From positions 70,160,033 through 70,224,032 of the forward strand of contig OX485804.1 in the NCBI GenBank assembly GCA_950295325.1: 64,000 bases of DNA, in the 5' to 3' direction. The position numbers were made by a program, and so were the translations under genes. Each line of letters begins with the position of its first letter. Within the stretch, counting starts at the first letter, position 1. The stretch comes from Polytrichum commune. Lineage: Eukaryota > Streptophyta > Polytrichopsida > Polytrichales > Polytrichaceae. Of the stretch, positions 50,626 through 60,674 are shown in pieces. The notes below the pieces were generated by a model. The model did no database searches. It saw nothing but the letters and a program-made list of their open reading frames with translations, and had not been told where the DNA came from.

Positions 50626-51782
50626 GGGCCCAACTGTGTTTCTACACTCGGGGCCCGAAGTGCTACAACTGGGGCCCGAGTTGAGACACTTCAGGGTCCC
50701 AATTTCTACACTTGGGGCCCGAAGTGCTATAACTGGGGCCCCAGCTGAGACATTTCGAGGCCCCAGGTGTAGCAATTGGGGCCCCAATTCCTACACTCCG
50801 GGCCCGAAGTGCAACAACTGGGCCCGAGTAAAGACACTTCGGGGTCCCAATTTCTACACTCGGGGTCCCAAGTGCTACAACTGAGGCCCGAGTTGAGACA
50901 CTTCGGGGCCCCAATTTCTACACTCGGGGCCCAAAGTGCTACAACAACGGCCCGAGTTGAGACACTTCGCGGCCCCAGGTGTAGCACTTGGGACCCCAAT
51001 TCCTACACTCGGGGCCCGAACTGCTACAACTAGGGGCCCAATTCCTACACTCGGGGCCCGAACTGCTATGACTGAGGCCCCAGTTGAGACATTTTGGGGC
51101 CCCAGGTGTAGCAATTGGGGCCCCAATTACTACACTCCGGGCCTGAAGTGCAACAACTGGGCCCGAGTAAAGACACTTCGGGGTCCCAATTTCTACACTC
51201 GGGGCCCCAAGTGCTACAACTGAGGCCCAAGTTGAGACACTTCGGGGCCCCAATTTCTACACTCGCGGCCCAAAGTGCTACAACAAGGGCCCGAGTTGAG
51301 AGACTTCGCGGCCCCAGGTGTAGCACTTGGGGCCCCAATTCCTACACTCGGGGCCCGAACTGCTATAACTGAGGCCCCAGTTGAGACATTTCGGGGCCCC
51401 AGGTGTAGCAATTGGGGCCCCAATTACTACACTCCGGGCCCGAAGTGCAACAACTGGGCCCGAGTTGAGACACTTCGGGGTCCCAATTTCTACACTCGGG
51501 GCCCGAAGTGCTACAATTGGGGCCTGAGTTGAGACACTTCGCGGCCCCAGGTGTAGCATTTGGGGCCCCAATTCCTACACTCGGGGCATGAAGTGCTACA
51601 ACTAGGGCCCCAATTTCTACAGTCGGGGCCCGAAGTGCTACAATTAGGCCCCAATTCCTACACTCGGGGCCCGAAATGCTATAACTGGGGCCCCAATTGA
51701 GACATTTCAGGGCCCCAGTTGTAGCACTTGGGGCCCCAATTCCTACACTCGGGGCCTGAAGTCCTATTACTTGGGGCCCAAA
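50626..51782. repeat. GGGCCC-centred short-period minisatellite with higher-order structure
   Basis: About 1.15 kb of 21-22-bp modules, each with a GGGGCCC or GGGCCCC core in one of a few contexts: TACACTCGGGGCCCGAAGTG, CAACTGGGGCCCGAGTTGAG, ACACTTCGGGGCCCCAATTTC and CAGGTGTAGCAATTGGGGCC. Because module contexts are partly reverse complements of each other (CACTTCGGGGCC and GGCCCGAAGTG), the array is dyad-rich. Longer blocks repeat at about 340 and 297 bp (the phrase ending GGTGTAGCAATTGGGGCCCC at about 50,790, 51,123 and 51,421). Both strands stay open in several frames, giving repetitive 'LGP'-type ORFs that I regard as by-products. Confidence 0.93.
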
Positions 51783-52189
51783 GTAACACTATATTCGTTA
51801 ATCGGAGACTTTTGAAAGTCTCAAAATAAAATATGCCCATAGTTTGGGATGCCAATATTGTGGGCATATGGAATGTTGGGAACATCAAGAACATGACAAT
51901 TTAAAAATTCGCACGTAAAGAATATTCCTAATACTAAAAATAGAAAATTGCAATTATAATGAAAACGTGAACTCCATGTGGAAAATAACAAGCGAATATA
52001 AAAAACAAATGGTTTATGTCATTATAGAGTTTGGGGTGCGCATCCCATAAGTAAGGTTCTTATGGTTTTGGATGGCACATCCCAAACGTATACCACAATG
52101 GAGTGTGACAAGTCTACTAAGTCTATTAAAAACCAAGACTACTAAGTACTAATGTTTTTTCCCGCCGTTAACTTTCACCTATGTTATGT
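51783..52189. other. AT-rich spacer downstream of the DUF7869-type gene
   Basis: No ORF of note; it should include the 3' UTR of the minus-strand gene that ends at 52190. Confidence 0.4.
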
Positions 52190-55100
52190 TTACCCATCTC
52201 CATCTTCCGCTTCATATCCATTCTCGGCGTCATTTTCCGCAGCTGCAATACGTGCCAAGTTGTCTTTGGCAAAATGTATATGTTTTTGGGGGATGGTCAT
52301 TGCTTCTGTGTTGGAACCTTTGCGCGGCTTCCAAGCACAAAGTATAGTATCCGTGTTTATCCAAACCGGTGTGTACGCTGAGTCCACTGTCCACTTAAAA
52401 TTCTTTTTGGTGTCCCAACCTAAATAAGTGCGGAGCACGTTGTGGTCTTTAGTGCTTGGACGACAATATTCCACCTCAATTTGACGAAAGTTGGGGCTAG
52501 TTCGAACAAAATTGGGTGAAGACAATGCTTTTACCAACCAAATTGGCTTGGGATGCTCCTCATCCCCAGCTCGTACGAGGACCAAATACCCTTCATGGCA
52601 ATCAACACCTACACGAAACGACGGTGCCGGTCGATTGCGGGCAGGGCCAACGTAATGCTCGTCCATTGCGAACTCTTCACGAACGTCTCCATTGCTGAAA
52701 AACATAGTATCGGACTCGACAACCGTCAAACGACTTTGTGGCCAAAATCCTTGTGTCAAAGTCGTACGGGTGTCGCCACCAAGTGTCATCAAGGCTGAGC
52801 GAATGCGATCCCAATACGCGATCAACGGTTCATGGGTATTTCTAACACGTCTTGTGATGTCCTCCTCGCACAACTCTTTCCAATATTCAATGAATCCGGA
52901 TATGCCTTTGATGATTTCCGGCCCATTCCTCATGGGTTCGGGTTTGCAAGGCTTTGGTTCCCCATCCGGGACCAAACATTTCTCATCATTGTCTTGACGC
53001 CATACGAGTATACCATCATCCGGGCCCCAATTAGGAGATGTGCACAAAAGCTTGAATTGCATGGCCGGGAGACCATCGTCCCTCATATAAAATCGGAATT
53101 GTTGTGCTTTGGTATGCCCCACCAAACGGTCCCCTCCCTTCAACATGTATGGCTTGATGAAGGCCTTGAAATTTGGTACTTCCTCAATCAAGTGCGGAAT
53201 TACTGGCATATGGTCCAAATCCATATACGATTTCATAAGAAGAGGTATGGTTGGAAAATCTTCTTCATGCAACTTCATGCTCCACCGTCCGAATGATGCA
53301 TCAATGTCGTCGTGTGTATGTCCCACCATCAAGAAAGACACAAACACCTCCTTGAAGATTCCTTTCGCCACGAGCAATGACCAAAAACAAAATACGTATC
53401 GACATTTGTTGTCCTTCGCACAATTATCAAGTTGAACGTGGAGAGTTGGAGGCAATGGTTTTGCACAAATGGGCTCTCCGGGTGGTTCTGGCAATGACGA
53501 CATACAAACCTCCTTCCCCAAAAGCACTGCCTCATAAAGGGATGTGGTTCCACAACCATCAAAAAGTGCACGGGAAGAATGTACCGGTGGCTTCTCAAGA
53601 TCGCGCAACAGTTTTGCAAATGAACCCACCGTGTGGTTAGCATCCCCAGGGTAAAAATCCAAACCATAATGGGCATACTTTACGTCCCCATGGCCGTGGG
53701 CAATCATACCTGGAAAAAACAAACGATGCGTGACCAAAATAATCAAATAACCACTAAACGGATGTATGGAGTTGGACATTTGCCAAACACACCCAAGAAA
53801 ATTGGATAGACTTTAAACACGTAGTTGTGATTTCATACAAACCTGTGACAGCTACGGGCAACTTGAAGAGACCATCCGTGGCCTTTATTTTGCGTGCATA
53901 ACAAGGGCATGCGGTCTTGGCGTGGTCCATTTTATCATGGATGACTGTTAGAACCTCTGTGGGCCTCATTATGGATAGAGCACGATTCTTATAGTAATCT
54001 TGACGGTGTGCCTCTTGATTGTTGACATGTTCAATATATTTTTTCTGGTGTCTGGAATGAGATTCAGTGCCTATGGGGTGGGCGTCTCGAAGACCTTTGT
54101 ATTTTTCACACGTCGTACATCTAGCGAACTTGTCCCCGGGTCTTTTCAGAATGTATTCCGCAAACTGCTGGTTTTTAATCACACTCAACTTGGACAAAGA
54201 AATGGGCCCACATCCCGCTATGCGACCCACTTCATTGATGTCCGTTAAGATGTTCTTCCATTTTGTGCCCGTGGGCAACACCATTTGAACAACCTTCTCC
54301 CCTGACGACAATGTCCTCGTCTTGTGGGGCATTGCATCGGCCAATGGCACTATGATGGTGGATAGTGTCGCGGACGCTTGCAGTGTAGCCTCCCTAGGTT
54401 TCTTTGTGCCCGAGTTGCCATGAAATCGAGAGCGGCGACCCAACGATGAATATTTTCGAAACCTATAAAAGTCAGCCTTGGAGACGGCGTGGATGGTATA
54501 CCACGCTGTACAACACACATCAACATTCTCAAGTGTCACCACCTTATGCCCATGGGTATCAAGGTGCAAATTTCTGTGGACCTCGAGTTTCTTAGCCGAC
54601 CTCATACGAAAATCCGCAAGCCACATCTCTTGACGCAGAGATCTAATTTTCTCCCGCGGGAAAAATTGGCAACATTTCCTCGTGCAACAATCCTTGCCGG
54701 ACACTAGACGGATAGATTCGTCCCCCAAAAGCCGATCCCGTCGACGCTCCTTATCTCCGCGAAGCACACGGTTTGAATCATATCTACGGAGGCCTTTGCG
54801 AGGACGTGTTGTGGCCAACAAAGCTAATTGTGTTTGCTTATGCCGCCGCTCATGATCCCACAAACTCACTTCCTCATGTAGAACTCGACGAAGCGGCCAT
54901 CGACGCAAGGAAAATCTCCATGTCACCGGGAACTCTACCGGAAGCAAAGAGTTCAAGATGCACACGCCAACATCATCGAGACCTAGGGCGTTGGCATCGA
55001 CACAATCACGGGGATTGGAGTTTCTACATATACCATCTGCCACCGGGACACCAACCTCGTTGAGTAGAACGACATCAAGGCCAACCCATTGCTCCCTCCC

Positions 55101-55319
55101 GAAACCGGCACACAACGGAATGTCATCGTGGTCATCTCCGGAATGCAGAGATTGTTCGTGGACTTCCAAAGATTCATGGGAGGATGTATCCACAAACACC
55201 CCCCTCACGTTTGGTGAACCATTACTATCTGCCGACGGGGAAGACAGTTCACATTCAGCATCGGATGACGATGCATACGTCGACAACTCCAATGAACTAT
55301 CACTCACATGCAACGCCAT
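52190..55319 (-). CDS. Large DUF7869-type protein, transposase-like, two exons
   Basis: Two exons, 55319-53843 and 53709-52190, joined across a 133-bp GT-AG intron in phase 1, give 998 aa from the ATG at 55319 (MALHVSDSSLELSTYASSSD); the frame stays open 59 codons further upstream. After an acidic N-terminus come a cysteine cluster (GKDCCTRKCCQFFPREKI), the CTTCEKYKGLRD motif, and, mostly in exon 2, the family hallmark: VQLDNCAKDNKCRYVFCFWS (D at about 587), then FLMVGHTHDDIDASFGR (about 620-636). This QLDN...GHTHxDID pairing is what I know as DUF7869, found in plants, animals and protists; the spaced acidic residues look like an RNase-H-fold (transposase-like) active site, which is inference. 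The C-terminus (YLVLVRAGDEEHPKPIWLVK) resembles the small beta domain that often ends these proteins. Function unknown. The whole frame is intact, unlike nearby transposons, so it is young or under selection. Its upstream side carries ten copies of the palindrome family. Confidence 0.82.
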
Positions 55320-55641
55320 ACAGCCTAGACCAACCACCAGGACATGATCAACCCAACCACCACCGCAATGCATACAAGAGAGGATAGAATATATGTGGAG
55401 ATAAATGGCCCAAAATTGACAAACAAATTTTGGTGCACCATTGGAGAACCTCACGCACAAAGACGAACGCGCGTCCCAAAAAAACGTTTTAAGCATACGT
55501 CTAGGTTGTTCACTAATGTAAACAATACATGGACAAAGAGGAGAACACTCGTTAGTCGTCCAGGAGGGCCCTGCTGTTCGGACCAGCGCCTGTCCACATA
55601 CAACCGACGACGAAATCAGAAATCCGAGAACGCCACATGCA

Positions 55642-56716
55642 TTTACGAACGCGCATTCGTGACCTCAGTAACTTCTCCATGTACATCCGGCGGCCTTCGA
55701 GATCCCTCAAATGAGAGCACCCTGAGGAATATCGGTTTTGTAGGTCAAAGTACCATGTTGACTTAGGAACCTGCGCGATATACTATCACAAGAGAACACT
55801 TGTCCATACGCACAAAATTAGCAAATCTGCAGATGATGCCTGAATCAACTCCAACAATATTTTGAACACTGAGCACCTCCATATTGTGAATTTGATTATG
55901 TTGACTTTTGCGTACCTACCCATTTACGAACGGACGTTCGTAAATGGGTGCGACCCCGTGTTCACATCCTTCACGGACGAGCGATGAGCATATTTTTCTT
56001 GCTATTCTGTGTTCGTAAATTACTGCCATACTGATGTGCATGAATGAAGATGTGTTGCTGGATGCGTAGACAATAATGACATGTATTTACGAACGAACGT
56101 TCGTAAATTCCCGACCATCAGGTAACAATAGATACGGGTCAAATAAGTATGTATGATCCTCGAAGGCATATTTACGAACGCACGTTCGTAAATGACTGTC
56201 ATGGATTAAGTGCATGTGACTAACCATATGAGTACCTCAATCCAGAACATGCTCTCATGTGGGATTTACGAACGCACGTTCGTAAATTACCGACCAACAG
56301 GTACCAATAGACAAGGGTCAAATATATATGTATGAAACTCGAAGGCATATTTACGAACGCACGTTCGTAAATAAATGCCATGGATGATGTGCATGTGACT
56401 ATCCATGAGTAGCTCAATCCAAAACATGATCTCCTGTGGGATTTACGAACGCACGTTCGTAAATTACCGACCATCAGGTACCAATAGATAAGGGTCAAAT
56501 ATGTCTGCATGGTCCTCGAAGGCATATTTACGAACGCACGTTCGTAAATAACTGAGATGGATTACGTGCATGTGACTATCCATATGAGTAGCCCAATCCA
56601 GAACATGCTCTCATGTGGAATTTACGAACGCGCGTTCGTAAATCCTTGCCATGTCCAGGTCCGAATCGTTTGTCTAAACCTGAAGCTCTTCATCTTTACG
56701 AACGTGCGTTCGTAAA
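55642..56716. repeat. Palindrome cluster 1: ten copies, in part a ~178-bp tandem satellite
   Basis: Each copy has arms TTTACGAACG and its reverse complement around two free bases. Positions and centres: 55642-55663 (CG, right arm decayed), 55923-55944 (GA), 56087-56108 (AA), 56171-56192 (CA), 56265-56286 (CA), 56350-56371 (CA), 56442-56463 (CA), 56527-56548 (CA), 56621-56642 (CG), 56695-56716 (TG). A lone right half lies at 56011-56020. From 56087 on, spacing alternates about 85 and 93 bp, so a unit of about 178 bp holding two palindromes is tandemly repeated roughly three times; text between them (CATGGAT...GTGCATGTGACTA; CCGACCATCAGGTACCAATAG) is also repeated. A weaker relative (GACGAACGCGCGTCCC) lies at 55462-55477. 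Confidence 0.95.
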
Positions 56717-56989
56717 GTTCCGGTATTTACGGCGGTATATGCGGTAGGTACAGCCTGTACTGTACCTGGGTGGTGTAGGGTTGGCGCACACGAAATGGCT
56801 TGAGCGCGTTCGGTGAGGTCTGTAGAGCGCACACTTGCATGTGCCGCTGAAAAGAGCTTTGTTGTGGGGGGAAGAGCTTTAAGTACTTCACCCCGCTGGT
56901 TCAAAATCCCTTGGATGCTTTTTAAAAAGCAGATTCCCGCCGCCTTCTTTGACCTAACAATCTCCCATTCCATCCATGCGGAATTATAT

Positions 56990-57105
56990 AAATAGCATTG
57001 TCATGTATGGAACATGCCTTGCATGCACGCCAACATATTGAAAATATATAAATCGGTTGCACACCTTAGTTGTGACCAAGGTCTCATCGAAATATATGTA
57101 TATAC

Positions 57106-57142
<37 letters not shown>

Positions 57143-57257
57143 ATGTCTAAATATGAAGATGGTTAACATTGAATATTTAATGATTTGCGACTAAGGTATG
57201 AAGTCCAAGTTAATTGACAATTGATGCCTAATAAAGTTATGAATGTCGAAGTCATAG

Positions 57258-57298
<41 letters not shown>

Positions 57299-58930
57299 CA
57301 ATGAGGTCAGAGTGGCTAAGAAACATGTTGCGGACGCCCCTAAAATTATAGGTATCATATGTTTCACATCAAAAAATGACCGTAATATGGTCACCAAGTG
57401 CATGAATACAACTAAAAAATCGGGTTAATCCATAATGGCTTGCACTAGGGTAGATTGAGGACACTATGAACTAATTATACCTAATAATATATGTAAGTTA
57501 GGTCTTCTTTCAAATGGTATCTAGGTGTGAAAATAAGGAATTAAAATGGCATGAGTAGGAAGGATTAATCAATTTGTAATGCTGCATAGTATGATAGCGT
57601 AATGATCATTGAGACTTGAAACCATACTAGCTACCGTAACGTTGAATCATAGTTACAATTATTATGTGTTTGACGTCCTATTGGAAATTGAATTTTCGTC
57701 CACTTGTTGTAAGGGTACGGATACACATTGGTTAAATGTTTATTAGATCATTGGTGATATTTATAGTTGAATGCATTGTTCGATTGTTAGTTTAAGTTGA
57801 CACATGATTAAATGAGTTGAGGTCCTATTGGAAATAGACTTTTAGGGTTTGGGGAAATGCACTATTAATTTGGAATGGTGCATACAATAGTATGTACTTA
57901 CAATTAATATATGTTTTGCATCCTATGAGAAGGATGTGCATCATCATAGCTTAAAGTGTTGATATAAATTGAAGTCTTAAGACATGCATGTTATTATAAT
58001 AAGATCGTGGATTGTGTGATGAAATTTCACTCAGAACTATTAAGGTGAAAGTGGGAATATTTGAAATTTCACTTATCACTTAAACCAAAGTTTTATCTCA
58101 AATCTATTAATTTGGAATGTGAAATTGACAATTGCCATCATTATCAATTATTATAGTTGTTATGAACGGAATTAAGCATTCTCCATCCAACCAACATTGG
58201 TAGACCAATTTGACCTGCCCTCAGAAAACAACATGGCCACATATAAGAAAGGTTGGTAAGATAAAAAGATGCAAGGATGTAGGGTTTAGGGTTTGCGGTT
58301 AGGGTTTAGGGTAAGGGTTTGGGGGTAGGGTTTAGGGGTTTAGGGTTTGTGAAAGTTGTGTATGTGGTATTTGGGTTTAGGTTTTAGATTGTTACTAGGA
58401 TACATTACACACACAAACAATATTGACTCCTCAAAAACCCTTGTAATTGCATTAACTTCATTCATCGCAAGCTCGTAGTTGATGCTAGCAAAATAGTTGA
58501 CCACTCCAGAAATGCATTAGTTCAAGCTAACACCTAATATTAGAACTTGAATTGACATCCTATCGTATAGCAACTCTGCGCAATCTCATATTATTATGAA
58601 TTCTTTTTTGCATGTAATATTTATTTGAGGAACCATCGAATTAATTGAAAGATATCTAGCTCTTACATAAACTATATTTTAAAACACCATATATATATCT
58701 TTGGGGGTGGATTCTACATTGACAACCTAGGGAGTGACATGCATTGTTTATTACGAATTAACTGAGCATATTTTCCTAAAATATGTTTACAAGGAATCCA
58801 AATGTAGAGGTACTAAGGAAATAAAACGAGTAAAATTCATGTATTTGAACTAAGCTTGTCAAGTTAATGCCTTAAACGCGTCCATTACATAAAAATATGT
58901 CAAAGCATGAGAATAACATGAAGGGTTCCA
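56990..58930. other. AT-rich spacer between the two large genes, no supported gene
   Basis: Contains TA-dinucleotide runs at about 57,105-57,134 and 57,259-57,279, the latter followed by a CA run to 57,300. No ORF above 75 codons looks coding. The telomere-like tract inside it is listed separately. Confidence 0.5.
58279..58349 (+). repeat. Interstitial telomere-like repeat (TTTAGGG type)
   Basis: About 70 bp made of TTTAGGG units and near variants (GGTTAGGG, GTAAGGG, GGGGTAGGG). Plant telomere units read 5'-TTTAGGG-3' toward the chromosome end; here they are degenerate and internal. Confidence 0.88.
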
Positions 58931-58941
58931 ATATACAACCA

Positions 58942-59010
58942 TCTCCCATCTCCCATCGCATCCCATCCCATCCCATCCCTTCCCATCACCTCCCATACCA
59001 TCCCATCCCA
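58942..59010. repeat. CCCAT pentanucleotide microsatellite
   Basis: Imperfect (CCCAT)n with interruptions (CCCTT, CACCT, CCATA). It lies about 30 bp before the G-box and upstream of the presumed transcription start of the plus-strand gene. Confidence 0.9.
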
Positions 59011-59041
59011 TCTCTCTCCCAACCCTAGCCAGTGGAGTTGT

Positions 59042-59051
59042 GCCACGTGGC
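59042..59051. promoter_or_regulatory. Palindromic G-box (GCCACGTGGC)
   Basis: A perfect 10-bp dyad around CACGTG, the classic plant G-box bound by bZIP and bHLH factors. It lies about 1.6 kb upstream of the first coding ATG of the plus-strand gene and about 100 bp before a purine-rich leader-like stretch (from about 59,120), a sensible promoter position. Function is inferred from motif and place only. Confidence 0.5.
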
Positions 59052-59209
59052 AGGTGCTGGGAAACCCTAGCGGTGCACCTACCTCCCCGCGCCCCTTCCT
59101 CTTCTCCTCATTTGTCATTTCGAGGAGAGGAGGAGCGGAGCGTTTAGAGAGCGAAGCTCTTGCTTTTTTTAGTCTTGAAGTTTTAAATTAGTTTTGTTGC
59201 AAGTTTTGA

Positions 59210-59530
59210 GAGATTTCAGATTGAGAGCTTGTGTGAAAGCTTTTGAGTTTGTGAAAGCTTGTGAGTTTGTGAAAGCTTTCAGTGTGAGAGTTTGTGAGTT
59301 TCAAAAGCTTGAGAGCTTGAGTAGGAAAGCTTCAGAGTTTCGGATTGAGAGCTTGAGGGTGATCTTTAGAAGCTTGAGAGTTTAAGGAAGCTTCAGAGTT
59401 GAAGCTTGAGAGTTTAAGGAAGCTTCAGAAGTGAAGCTTGAGAGTTTAGGGAAGCTTCAGAAGTGAAGCTTGAGAGTTTAGGGAAGCTTGAGAGTTTAGG
59501 GTTTGCTTAAGAGTTCAGAAGCTTGAGAGC
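59210..59530 (+). repeat. AAGCTTGAGAGTT-type tandem repeat, ~32-33-bp unit in its regular part
   Basis: From about 59,368 to 59,500 the unit GAAGCTTGAGAGTTTAGGGAAGCTTCAGAAGT recurs about four times as two alternating halves (AAGCTTGAGAG and AAGCTTCAGA). Looser AGCTT/GAGAGTTTG variants extend upstream to 59,210. HindIII sites recur at each half-unit. It probably lies in the 5' leader of the plus-strand gene. Confidence 0.8.
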
Positions 59531-59899
59531 TACAAGGTTGTGAGTTTTGTGTACATAGGAGTATACTAGGGTTTGTATATAAGCTGTGAAGGCTTGAGGT
59601 CTGCATTAGAGAGTTATCTGAGTGTGCATTTGAAAGGCAATTGAGTGTGCAGTTGTGAGGATTTCTGGGATTTTCAGAAAGAGAAGAAGCAGGGATTGCA
59701 GTGTGCAGCATTTCAATGTAATTTGTTATCCTTTCCAACTCCTCTCACATTCTGAAAATGTTGCTTCTTGAATTCAATTTCTTTTGTTACATGCAATGTG
59801 AACTATCACTCTTTTCTTCATGTTTCATTCTGCATCTCATTCTGCATCTCAATTGCTTTATGATTGAAGAATTGCATCATTCTGACCAAAATTTTGCAG

Positions 59900-59928
59900 G
59901 CACGGCTGCAAGCAGAGTAACTAATAAG
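59900..59928 (+). other. Possible short non-coding exon before the plus-strand gene
   Basis: A 29-base segment between a strong acceptor (aaattttgcag) and a strong donor (ataa|gtgagt). If used, the following intron would be 59929-60674 and would contain all nine cluster-2 palindromes. Only splice-site look supports this. Confidence 0.35.
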
Positions 59929-59956
59929 TGAGTTATATACATATACGTATATATAC

Positions 59957-59978
59957 GTATTCGTATATACACGAATAC
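59957..59978. repeat. Short hairpin GTATTCGT / ACGAATAC
   Basis: 8-bp arms with a 6-bp ATATAC loop, embedded in an ATATACGTATAT tract just before palindrome cluster 2. The TTCGT/ACGAA core is shared with the palindrome family, so it may be a distant relative or a chance dyad in the AT/CG-alternating tract. Confidence 0.5.
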
Positions 59979-60014
59979 ATATATGTACGGACAGGGGATC
60001 CCAAAACCATCACA

Positions 60015-60646
60015 TATACGAACGCTCGTTCGTAAATGGACATACACTGCATACCCACCTCCATTTACGAACGCTCGTTCGTAAATGGACATACACTGCA
60101 TACCGAACCTCCATTTACGAACGTGCGTTCGTAAATACGCACTCCACGTTCTTTGAGATGATCTATATTTACGAACGCACGTTCGTAAATATACTCAAAA
60201 TATCACTCAGAAAGAACCCTAACTTAAATATGAACCTCTATGAATATCTAAAGAACAAATACAATTTTGCGAACACCAATAAGACAAATCACATGTACTT
60301 ACGAAAGATAAATCAACCAAATATCCGAAAAGATAGACCAAATGGACATACTTACGAACGCACGTTCGTAAATGAATCCAAACCTATAAAACCTATATCT
60401 TTTACGAACGATCGTTCGTAAAAATAACCAAATATATTACAAACACATTCATGACGAGTAGTCTCTTTGATCTTCATATCTTTTACGAACGCTCGTTCGT
60501 AAACTCAATACTAAAAATTTATATGATCTTGCAACCCCTCATTTACGAGCGAACGTTCGTAAATATAATTACATCAATTGCAAAGACGCATTAACACTGC
60601 GTAGTCTGTGGGATATGCATGTCACTTACGAACGTTCGTTCGTAAA
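60015..60646. repeat. Palindrome cluster 2: nine copies before the first coding exon
   Basis: Positions and centres: 60015-60036 (CT), 60064-60085 (CT), 60114-60135 (TG), 60168-60189 (CA), 60351-60372 (CA), 60401-60422 (AT), 60482-60503 (CT), 60542-60563 (AA, left arm has one change), 60625-60646 (TT). Three copies have an outermost or second base changed (TATACG, CTTACG). Unlike cluster 1 the spacing is irregular and the sequence between copies is not repeated, except between the first three. The last copy lies 28 bases before the acceptor of the first coding exon. Confidence 0.95.
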
Positions 60647-60674
60647 GTCACTAATTGTTTATATTCTGTTGCAG

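Noticed and set aside
50605-51571. Repetitive 'LGP' ORFs on both strands in the GGGCCC array
   Set aside because: Open because the repeat unit lacks stop codons in several frames on both strands; no start context or non-repetitive part.
60158-60421. ORF with repeated YERTFVN-type residues in palindrome cluster 2
   Set aside because: The recurring residues are just the translation of the palindrome; the region lies upstream of the first coding exon.
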